Assembly: GCF_001704275.1 (NCBI RefSeq)
Contig: NZ_CP011533.1
Coordinates: 992,001-1,056,000 of the forward strand
From: Streptomyces noursei ATCC 11455
Lineage (GTDB): Bacteria > Actinomycetota > Actinomycetes > Streptomycetales > Streptomycetaceae
DNA length: 64,000 nt
Direction of reading: 5' to 3'
The notes beneath the pieces are model-generated. The model saw nothing but the letters and a program-made list of their open reading frames with translations, ran no database searches and was not told where the DNA came from. Every line of letters begins with the position of its first letter. Within the stretch, counting starts at the first letter, position 1. This document shows, piece by piece, positions 1 through 8,100 of the stretch. Made by a program: the position numbers and the translations under genes.

Positions 1-1609
1 GCACGGCCCGGTCCCCGCGCAGGATGCCGCCGGCCAACGAGGACAGCGTCTCGGCCTCCGCGGTCGCCCGGGCGGCGCGCCGCCCCAACCGCAGCGAACG
101 GTCCACGATGGCGGCGACGGTGACCGCGACGGTGGTGAACGCGGCCTGGGCGACGACGATATTGGCCTCGGCGAAGGTGAACTGGCCGACCGGCGGGATG
201 AAGTAGTAGTTGAGCAGCAGCGAGGTGGTGACCGAGGCGAGCAGCGCGGACACCACTCCGCCGATACAGGCCACCCCCAGCACCGTCAGCAGGAAGAGCA
301 GCGCCTCACTGGTGAGGTTGAGCGACAACGGGCCCGAGACGCCGCGCAGTACGAGGGTCAGCAGCAGGGGCAGCACCAGGCCGGCGATCGGCCCGGCCAC
401 CCGGCGGGTGCGCGGCAGTCCGCTGCCGGGGATGACCCAGGTGCGCCCCTGCCCGGCGTATTCGTGACTGACGGTGTGGACATCGATGTCGCCGGAGAGT
501 TCGACGACGGTCTCCCCCACGCCGCGCGGCGCCAGGAACCGCCGCAGTCGGCCGCGCCGGCTGGCACCGACGACGAGTTGGGTGGCGTTCTGGGCGCGGG
601 CGAAGTCCAGCAGGGCAGCGGGGACGTCGTCCCCGACCACCGCGTGGTAGGTGCCGCCCAGGCTCTCGGTGAGCTGCCGCTGGTCGGCCAGCGCGGCCGG
701 CGAGGAACCGGCCAGGCCGTCGCTGCGGGTGATGTGCACGGCCAGCAGGTCACCCGCGGGGATGGGGGTCCCTCCTGCTCGAACAAAGCTGAGAGCGCGG
801 GGGAGGTTGACTATCCGGGCGGCCCGACGGATCAGCGTCGTACCTTCCGGGCCACCGGAGAGCGCCACCACCACCCGCTCGCGGGTCTCCCACACCCGCC
901 CGATGCGGTGCTCGTGCCGGTACTTGCGCAGCGCCTCGTCCACCCGGCCGGCGACCCAGAGCAGCGCCAGCTCGCGCAGCGCGCTGAGGTTGCCGAGCCG
1001 GAAGTAGCGCGACAGCGCGGCGTCGACCTTCTCGGGCGGGTAGATGTTGCCGTGCGCCATGCGGCGCCGCAGGCCCTCGGCCGGCAGGTCGACCAGTTCG
1101 ATCTGATCGGCGCGGCGGACCACCTCGTCGGGCACGGTCTCGTACTGCGGCACCCCGGTGATCTTCTCGACGACGTCGGTGAGCGACTCCAGGTGCTGGA
1201 TGTTGAGCGTGGCCACCACGTCGATCCCGGCGCCGAGCAGTTCCTCGACGTCCTGCCAGCGCTTGGTGTGCCGGCAGCCCGGCGCGTTGGTGTGGGCGAG
1301 TTCGTCGATGAGCACCACCTCGGGGCGCCGTTCCAGCACCAGGTCCAGGTCGAGTTCGCCGAACTCGGTGCCGCGATGGTTGCGGATCGCGCGCGGCAGC
1401 AGGGCCAGCCCGTCGAGCATCGCCTCGGTGGCCGGGCGGCCGTGGCACTCGGCGTACGCCACCGCCACGTCCGTGCCCCGCGCGGTCCGGCGCCGGCCCT
1501 CGTCCAGCATCCGGTAGGTCTTGCCCACACCGGGGGCGGCCCCGAGAAAGACCTTGAGCCTGCCGGGCCGCGGCCGATCCGCCGCGGCCCCCTCGCTGCC
1601 CCACCCCAT
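1..1609 (-). CDS. kdpD: Sensor histidine kinase KdpD, N-terminal part (cut by window edge)
   Basis: Potassium/turgor-sensing membrane kinase that normally controls the KdpFABC potassium pump through KdpE. About 536 residues are visible. The KdpD N-terminal domain starts with a Walker A motif GAAPGVGKT at residues 23-31 and continues with LIDELAHTN (Walker B-like). A universal-stress-like domain spans roughly 250-380, and the DUF4118 membrane segments begin near residue 390. The kinase core lies outside the window. The ATG at 1609 is preceded by AAGGGA about 9 nt upstream. A 17-residue in-frame insertion (around residues 268-284) corresponds to a short dispersed repeat and is absent from the usual family layout. 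No kdpABC lies upstream; the upstream gene is a glycosyltransferase on the same strand. The family call is firm, and function of this interrupted copy is an open question. Confidence 0.93.
   Translation of the reverse strand, partial: MGWGSEGAAADRPRPGRLKVFLGAAPGVGKTYRMLDEGRRRTARGTDVAVAYAECHGRPATEAMLDGLALLPRAIRNHRGTEFGELDLDLVLERRPEVVLIDELAHTNAPGCRHTKRWQDVEELLGAGIDVVATLNIQHLESLTDVVEKITGVPQYETVPDEVVRRADQIELVDLPAEGLRRRMAHGNIYPPEKVDAALSRYFRLGNLSALRELALLWVAGRVDEALRKYRHEHRIGRVWETRERVVVALSGGPEGTTLIRRAARIVNLPRALSFVRAGGTPIPAGDLLAVHITRSDGLAGSSPAALADQRQLTESLGGTYHAVVGDDVPAALLDFARAQNATQLVVGASRRGRLRRFLAPRGVGETVVELSGDIDVHTVSHEYAGQGRTWVIPGSGLPRTRRVAGPIAGLVLPLLLTLVLRGVSGPLSLNLTSEALLFLLTVLGVACIGGVVSALLASVTTSLLLNYYFIPPVGQFTFAEANIVVAQAAFTTVAVTVAAIVDRSLRLGRRAARATAEAETLSSLAGGILRGDRAV
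761..809. repeat. Short dispersed repeat inserted in frame in kdpD
   Basis: On the minus strand the segment reads CTCCCCCGCGCTCTCAGC, then TTTGTTCGAGCAGGAGGG, then ACCCCCATC. This resembles the short GC-rich repeat often seen between Streptomyces genes (from memory, not searched). Here it lies inside kdpD and is translated as roughly NLPRALSFVRAGGTPIP, between the conserved segments LIRRAARIV and GDLLAVHI, without breaking the frame. Confidence 0.55.
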
Positions 1610-1790
1610 GGCGTACGTCCCTTCAGTACCACGGCGCGCCGGACGGCACCGCGTGGAGCGTCTCCCCGCGGTTGTCACCGGCCGGCGCGCGAACTCCTCC
1701 TTTGAGTCCTGCGAGCATCGTCACCGCCCACCGCCGGGAACCGCGCTGCGCTGCGCCGACGTTGACGCAACCCTGACCCGGAACGGGGTG

Positions 1791-1824
1791 GGGCTGGGCT
1801 GGGCTGGGCTGGGCTGGGCTGGGC
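1791..1824. repeat. GGGCT tandem repeat, potential G-quadruplex
   Basis: Six full copies of GGGCT plus GGGC give seven G3 tracts separated by two-base CT loops on the plus strand. The array sits in the 227-bp gap between the GT39 gene and kdpD, both transcribed from the minus strand, so the G-rich strand is the template strand upstream of kdpD. Pentamer arrays of this kind can vary in copy number by slippage. Confidence 0.8.
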
Positions 1825-1836
1825 AACGGACGGTAC

Positions 1837-4311
1837 TCACGGAGTTGGAGTTGGAGTTGGCGTTGGCGTTTCGGACCCGGACCGGTCGGCCGCGGCGGAC
1901 TCCGGGGTACAGCGATAGACCTGGTACGCCTGGCCCGGCACGCGTTCGCAGTGGGCACGCACCCACGGGCCGATGGCACGGCCGGGCGTCGTCGCCGGAC
2001 CGCCGAGCACGACGTAGCGCAGCTGGCCGGTGGCGACGAGGTCGCGGAATCCGGACGCGGTGGGTGACGGCGCGGTGCCGGTGAAGCCGCCCATGGGGAG
2101 CACCGCGGCACCGGCGCGGAGGATGTAGGGCGAGGCGACCCGCCAACTGGTGGTGGCGAACAGGTAGGTGGCGCCGTCCTGGTGGGCCCGGGTGTAGGCG
2201 AGGAGCTGGCGCTGGGCGGGGCTCAGCGACGTCTCGTCCGAGGTCTTGTGAGCAGTCTTGCGGGCAGTCTCGTGCGCAGTCCCGTCGGACGTCTCGGGGT
2301 GTCGGGGCGCGTGGGAGCTGGAGCCGTCGGTTCGGCCTGCTGTGCCGTCGGAGGGGTCGGCGGAAGGGGCCCGGTGGGTTGCCGGGTGGTGGGCCGCGGT
2401 GCGGTGCCGGATGGCCACCGGACCGGTCGAGCCCATGCCGGAGTGCCCGTACGTCGGGTCGAGGACCGAGGACGCCCAGGCAGCGGACGGCAGGAGCATC
2501 GCCACCAGGGCCGTGACGAGCCCCAGCACGGCAGTCCGCCGTCGGCCCGCGTCACCGCCGGAGCCGGAATCCGGGCCGGAAGCGGACGCCGTACCGAGGC
2601 GGGAGGCCGATCCGGGGCCTGCGGGCGAGCCGGGGGCTACGGACGAGCCGTCCCCGGAAGCCGGGCGGGTGTGGGCGTGGGTGCGGGTGCGGGTTCCCCG
2701 ACGGCCCCAGGCCAGCAGCCCCAGGCCGCCGGCCCCCAGGACGACCGCGGCCGGCGCCAGCCACGGCAGGTAGGTCGGGAACAGCTCGGCGATCACCGCC
2801 GACCAGGCCACCGTGGTGACTACGACGGTCGGCAGCGCCCACGCCCTGGCCCGGCCGCCGCGCACCCAGGCACGCCAGAACTGCACCATCCCGGCCCCGA
2901 ACAGCGCCGCCAGCGGAACGGCCACCACCCCCATGTAGTACGTATGGCCGCCGACCGCCCCGGCGCTGAACACCAGGAAGTACGTGACCAGCCACACCCC
3001 CCACAGCACGAAGCCGGCGCGCAGCGGATCCGTACGCGGCCGGCCGCGCCGCCACACCACGCCGCACACCGCCGCGAGCGCGGCGGCCGGGTACAGCCAG
3101 CCGATCTGCGAGACCAGCGACGGGGCGAACATCTTGACCCACTGCCCGGCGGTCGGCCGGGAGTGTCCGGTCGGCGGCGCCGGCGCGGTGCCGGCCATGG
3201 TGGAAACGGCGACGCTCCCGGTGTCCTTGGCACTCACGCTGACGCCGGAGAAACGGTTGAGGAAGTTGTAGCCGACCACCTGGCTCACCGCGGAGTTGTT
3301 GGTCGTACCGTCGATGTACGGGCGGTCCTTGGCGGGGGTGAACGTCACCAGCAGCACCCACGACGCCGACACCGCCACACAGACCGCGCCCGCCGCCGCC
3401 AGGTGCGCCAGCCGTCGACGGAGCACCGTCGGCGCCGAGAGCACATACAACAGGCCGAGCGCCGGGAGCACCGCCCACGCCTCCAGCATCTTGGCCTGGA
3501 AACTCAGCCCCACCCAGACCCCGGCGGCCAGCAACGGGCACAGCCGGGCCCCGCGCGCCGCACGCAGCGTGGCGTCGCCGGCCAGCAGGACACAGAGCGT
3601 GAACGCCGGGTCCTCGACCTCGGTACGGAACAGCCCGGCGATCGCCGGGGTGAGGGCGAAGGCGGCGGCCGCCAGGAGTGCGGCGTTCTCGCCCGCCCAG
3701 CGACGCACCGCGCGGTACAGGACGGCGACGCTGAGCACGCCCTCGATCACCTGGGGCAAGGTCAGCGCCCACGGGTGGAAGCCGAAGATCCGCGCGGAGA
3801 GCGCCTGCGGCCACAGGAAACCCGGCAGCTTGTCGATGGTGATCGAGCCGCCGGGGTCGAAGGAGCCGAAGAGGAAGGCGTGCCAGCTCTCCGACATGCT
3901 GCGCGCGGTCTCCGAGTAGAACGCGTGGAACGCGCTGTGCTGGATGTCCCAGGCGAACAGCACGCCGGCTATGACGAGGATCGCCAGCAGCACGGGTCTG
4001 GAGTACGCCGGCCGGGGCTCCGGCGTCCGGCGCGCGACGCCGAGCCGGCGGAGCAGGCGACCGCCGCCGGCCCGCCCGGTCGGCAAGCTCGCCACCGGGA
4101 TCGTTTCCCCTGGTGGATTCGGCTTCCCCGACGGGAGCGCTTCCCCCCTCGCGGGCCCGTCCACCGCTGCGGACCCGTCCAACGCTGCGGGCCCGTCCAA
4201 CGCTGCGGGCCCGTTCAACGCCGAGGTCGCGTTCCCCGCTGGGGACGCGTCCCCCGGTAGGGACGCGTTCCCGACTGGAGACGCATTCCCGGCTGGGGTC
4301 GTGCTGGCCAT
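1837..4311 (-). CDS. GT39-family membrane glycosyltransferase (ArnT/PMT-like, YkcB-type)
   Basis: Predicted polyprenyl-phosphate-sugar-dependent mannosyltransferase of the cell membrane, 824 residues. After a roughly 95-residue cytoplasmic tail made of short Gly/Asn/Ala/Pro repeats come many membrane helices from about residue 105. The family stretch YSETARSMSESWHAFLFGSF and the DPGGSITIDKLPGF element are visible, as is an acidic FRTEVEDPAF loop. A Ser/Thr/Gly-rich linker (about 550-690) precedes a C-terminal globular domain typical of the YkcB group, which ends in alternating Thr-Pro. ATG 4311 has GGGAGG about 8 nt upstream. Substrate is unknown. Both the N-terminal tail and the TP tail are repeat-coded and probably length-variable. 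Confidence 0.88.
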   Translation of the reverse strand: MASTTPAGNASPVGNASLPGDASPAGNATSALNGPAALDGPAALDGSAAVDGPARGEALPSGKPNPPGETIPVASLPTGRAGGGRLLRRLGVARRTPEPRPAYSRPVLLAILVIAGVLFAWDIQHSAFHAFYSETARSMSESWHAFLFGSFDPGGSITIDKLPGFLWPQALSARIFGFHPWALTLPQVIEGVLSVAVLYRAVRRWAGENAALLAAAAFALTPAIAGLFRTEVEDPAFTLCVLLAGDATLRAARGARLCPLLAAGVWVGLSFQAKMLEAWAVLPALGLLYVLSAPTVLRRRLAHLAAAGAVCVAVSASWVLLVTFTPAKDRPYIDGTTNNSAVSQVVGYNFLNRFSGVSVSAKDTGSVAVSTMAGTAPAPPTGHSRPTAGQWVKMFAPSLVSQIGWLYPAAALAAVCGVVWRRGRPRTDPLRAGFVLWGVWLVTYFLVFSAGAVGGHTYYMGVVAVPLAALFGAGMVQFWRAWVRGGRARAWALPTVVVTTVAWSAVIAELFPTYLPWLAPAAVVLGAGGLGLLAWGRRGTRTRTHAHTRPASGDGSSVAPGSPAGPGSASRLGTASASGPDSGSGGDAGRRRTAVLGLVTALVAMLLPSAAWASSVLDPTYGHSGMGSTGPVAIRHRTAAHHPATHRAPSADPSDGTAGRTDGSSSHAPRHPETSDGTAHETARKTAHKTSDETSLSPAQRQLLAYTRAHQDGATYLFATTSWRVASPYILRAGAAVLPMGGFTGTAPSPTASGFRDLVATGQLRYVVLGGPATTPGRAIGPWVRAHCERVPGQAYQVYRCTPESAAADRSGSETPTPTPTPTP
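4135..4305 (-). repeat. Degenerate tandem repeats coding the GT39 N-terminal tail
   Basis: Repeated units such as GCTGCGGGCCCGTCCAAC and GGGGACGCGTCCCC (plus-strand view) code a run of GNAS, GDAS and AALDGP peptides in the cytoplasmic tail of the glycosyltransferase. They look like products of local duplication. Confidence 0.7.
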
Positions 4312-4496
4312 GGACGATCCTCCCTGGTGGTACTCACCGGTCGGTGTGCGAGATGGCCGGAGGAGCGTCGGGGATCCGCGGACCGCCGATTGTTCAGCGA
4401 ACGTTCAGATCGCACGACCGGGCGGCGAGGCGCCGACGGGAGCACATCGATGCCGGGAGTGCAAGCCCTCAACCGGGGTGGCGCGAATCGAACCCT

Positions 4497-4512
4497 GCAA
4501 CAAAGCTGTTGC
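4497..4512. other. Small perfect hairpin in the toxin-operon leader region
   Basis: Perfect stem GCAACA/TGTTGC with the four-base loop AAGC, in the AT-richer gap between the divergent GT39 and WXG100-like genes. Its role is unknown; it lies upstream of the proposed promoter. Confidence 0.4.
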
Positions 4513-4522
4513 AAAGACATCC

Positions 4523-4553
4523 TTGAGAATTGACCAGGTCAACTGTTTAAACT
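4523..4553 (+). promoter_or_regulatory. Candidate promoter of the WXG100-toxin operon
   Basis: TTGAGA (4523-4528) and TAAACT (4548-4553) are separated by 19 bases in a locally AT-rich stretch. Between them lies a perfect palindrome with TTGACC and GGTCAA arms around one base (4530-4542), a possible operator. This is inference from pattern only. Confidence 0.35.
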
Positions 4554-4609
4554 TTCCACCAACGTTGCGGCCCCACGGCCATGCACAAGAGAACTACCTG
4601 GGGATTCTG

Positions 4610-4990
4610 GTGGGAGACGGCCTAAAAGTTGACATAGCATCACTGCGCACCGGTGGTACCGATTTCGACCAGATCGGCAAGGACTACCAGGGCCTCGTCG
4701 ACAAGCTGAAGGATGCACTGACCTCCCTGGAGGGCGACGACACGCCCCCATGGGGGGACGACGACCTGGGCGAGAAGTTCGGTGTCGTCTATGAGGGCTT
4801 ACGAGATGGTATGTACGAATCGATGGGCCATCTCGCCTCCAAGCTCCAAGAAATCGGCGGCGGGCTGAACAACATGGCCAAGAACCACGAGGCCGACGAG
4901 GACTTCAACGAGTCGATGCTGAGGCAGCACATCGCGAACGCCGAGACGGAGCACCAGGCGATCGCCCGCTTCCGGAGCCCCAACGTCTAG
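4610..4990 (+). CDS. WXG100-like small secretion partner protein
   Basis: About 126 residues, probably a helical-hairpin protein exported by or pairing with type VII (ESX-like) secretion substrates. It starts GDGLKVDIASL, the common opening of actinobacterial WXG100-like proteins, and has PWGDDDLGEKF where the classical WxG turn is expected. A second helix carries MGHLASKLQEIGGGLNNMA. GTG 4610 was chosen because it follows GGGGA by about 6 nt and fits the family N terminus; the reading frame stays open far upstream. Codon 64 is TTA (4799-4801), rare in Streptomyces. It lies 178 bp upstream of the large toxin gene in the same direction, as in other WXG-toxin loci. Family assignment comes from layout and turn position, not a strict WxG. 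Confidence 0.75.
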   Translation: MGDGLKVDIASLRTGGTDFDQIGKDYQGLVDKLKDALTSLEGDDTPPWGDDDLGEKFGVVYEGLRDGMYESMGHLASKLQEIGGGLNNMAKNHEADEDFNESMLRQHIANAETEHQAIARFRSPNV

Positions 4991-5168
4991 CGACTCACCG
5001 CACCTCGCCCTCGTCACCCCTCCCGTCCCTTACTCACGGCGCCCCTCGCACCGCCTCACCCTCCGTCCCTCGCGGTGCCCCCGCTCGCACCGCCCTTCCC
5101 GCCCACCTCCGCACCTCTTTCCGCTCCACCCCTCTTCCTGACCTCACGCCTGCCTGGAGATCCCCACT

Positions 5169-8100
5169 GTGTCGTTAATGCTGCCGGACGCACTTGAGTG
5201 GGTCCTCGAAATGCTGGGGTTCAACTGGCCCACGGCAGACGAAGACAAATTGCGGGAATCCGCCCAGCACTGGCGGAACTTCGCCTCCGGCGTGGAAGAG
5301 CTCCAGCAGCGCGGCGTCACCGCTGCCGGCAATGTGGTGTCCCAGAACTCCGGCGACTCGATCGACGGCTTCAACACCACCTGGGAGAAGTTCAACGGAG
5401 GTTCCGGCTCCGGATACCTCGCCGACGCCCGGACCGCAGCAGAGACCATCGCCGTCGCGCTGGACGTCGCCGCCGGCCTCGTCATCGGCATGAAAGTCGC
5501 GGTGATCGCCCAGTTGGCGATCCTTGCGGCGGAGATCATCGCGGCCCAAGCGGCGGCGCCGTTCACGTTCGGCCTGTCGGAGATCGGCGTCGCGGCGGCC
5601 ACCGCGGCGACCCGGGCGATCGTCCGGAAGATCATCAAGGAGGCCGCGAAGCAGGTCCTCGACGCAGCGCTGGAAACCGCCAAGGAGCCCGCGGTCTCCG
5701 CGCTCCAGGCCATGATCTCGGACGTCATCGCACAGTCCGTGAACATGAGCTTCGGCGCGCAGAGCGGATTCGACGTCGGCCGGACCGTCAACAAGGGCGC
5801 CGAGGAAGGCGTCAACGCGCTCAAGAACTCGGGGCAGACGTTCACCGAGGCGTTGCGCGACGGCGCGGGCGCCAAGGCGGGCCACCACGTCCGCAACGGC
5901 CTGGAATCGGCCGCCGGCCACGACTCCGGCGGCGACTCGGCCGGCGGTTCGGGACATGAGTCCGCAGGCAGCGGGGGCGGAAACACGTCCTCGACATCCG
6001 ACACTTCGGGCGGCGGCCAGTCGTCGCCCGGGGGCGACCACTCGCCGTCGAGCGGCAGCAACTCACCATCGGACGGTGGTAGTTCAGCGCCCGGAGGCGG
6101 CGGATCGGCATCGGGCGGTGCCGGATCATCGTCCACGGGCGGGATGTCCGCGGGCGGATCGTCAGCTGGCGGATCGTCGGCGGGCGGCGGGTCCACCGCA
6201 TCGGGGGGATCGTCGGCGGCGGACCATTCCAACTCCACGAACAACTCCTCGGCCGCACCGAACTCCTCTTCCGACAGCGGGAGTTCGCCGGCCGACGGCG
6301 GAAGTTCCCCCTCGGCCGGAGGCAATGGTCACTCGTCGGACGGCGGCAACTCGCCCCGGCCGGCGCATTCCGCCGCCCCGCCGCCGAGCCAGCTGACGCC
6401 GTTCGACGCGGGTTACCGGGAAGCACAGGCGACATCGCCCACGCCTGACGCCTCGTCGTCCGCGACCTCTTCCCCGTCATCCTCGGACTCTGCTCCCTCG
6501 CCCGACACGGGATCGGGGCACGGCTCGGACCACGGCCCAGACCGTGGCTCGGACCACGGCCAGGGCTCGACGGCACGGCCGGACACGGACTCGCCCGCCC
6601 GGCCGAACACCGATACACCCACCTCCCACGACAGCAACAGCACCACCGACACCAGCACCAACACCGCCCCACGCCCGGACTCCGACAGCCGGCCGGGTAC
6701 CGCATCAGCAGCGGCCCCGACACCCGCCCACGCCGACAGCCCCAGTCCCGACCCCAGCCCCGCTGCCCCCACTCCGGAACATCACGGCAACGGGATCAGC
6801 GACCCCAACGGGGGCAGTGGCAACACTGGCGGTATCGGCAACACTGGCGGCAACGTCCCCACCAGTGGGAACGACGGCACCACTGACGCCGGTACCCATA
6901 CGAGCCCGCAACCGCAGCACGCGCCATCACCAGCCCCTGACCCATCTCCCGCCCCGTCACCCTCCTCCCCCTCCCCGTCCCCGGACTCCGGGAGCCGGCC
7001 AGAGGCGAACGTTCCCCCGCCCTCGCCCTCCCAGGACCACCCCTCCGCCCCGCCCCCGACGCCGGACCACTCCGGCACCCAGCACGACGACGGCAACAGC
7101 GGCAACGGCGGGGGCAGTCGTTCCGGCATGCCGACGGGCGGTGGGGTGGCACCGGGCGGCGGTGCTCCTCATACGACCCCGTCCGGACACGGGTACTCCG
7201 GGCCCTCCTCGTCCGGTGCGCCGCACCAGCCCGATCCCAACCGGGCCCATAACGACGGCCCGGTCACCGTGCACACGGAGAGCGCGACCCTGGCACCTCC
7301 GCCGCCGGGCGTCGCCCAGCCGTCGCATGCAGGCGGCGATACCCCCGGCTCGGCCGGCACACCGCCGCCGTCTGCACAGCAATCGCCGCAGCCCGGCGTC
7401 GTCATGGGCGGCGGCACCATGCCCACGGGCGCTCCCGCCGGGACTCCCGCGGGCGGATCCCCCTCCGCCACGACGCCCCCGCGGTCCACCACTCCGTCCT
7501 CCCCCGCCGGCAACGGCGGCGCACCCCCGCGCGGCACGCCGACCCGGGACCCGCGGAACCCCACCGCGGCCGACCAGTCGTCGCGCCCACGGCCCACGCC
7601 TGCGCGTAGCACCGCCCAACCGCCGCGCACCGAGCGTCCGCACGGCGAGCAGCCGTCCCCGCGTCCGTCCCGGCCCGCGCAGCAACCGCCCCACACCAAC
7701 GACGCACCGCCGTCGCCCACCACCCCTGACCACGACTCGCAGTCGCCGAACGCCAACCACGACACCGGCACCGGCACCGGCACCGGCACCAGCACCAGCA
7801 CCAGCACCAGCACCAGCACCAGCACCGACCAAAAGACCAACCACGCCCCGAAGACCGACAACACCCCGCAGGCCGACAACACCCCCAAGCCTGAGAACAC
7901 CCCGAAGCCCGAGAGCGACTCCAAGCCCGAGAGCGACTCCAAAACGGAGAACGACTCCAAGCCGGAGAACGCCCCGAACTCTTCCAACGACCAGAAGGCC
8001 GAGGACGGCCACCAGCCGGACAGCGAGTCGCACCCCAAGGACGGCCAAGCGCCGGACAACAAGGACGACGCTTCCGACAAGCACGACGGGCCCTCTCCCG

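Noticed and set aside
464..1705. Long open frame on the plus strand opposite kdpD
   Set aside because: It is the antisense of a well-recognised kdpD reading frame; composition is a by-product of GC-rich codon use.
4470..4515. tRNA-like T-loop (GGTTCGATTC on the minus strand)
   Set aside because: The flanking bases do not form a T stem and no acceptor or anticodon stem can be folded around it.
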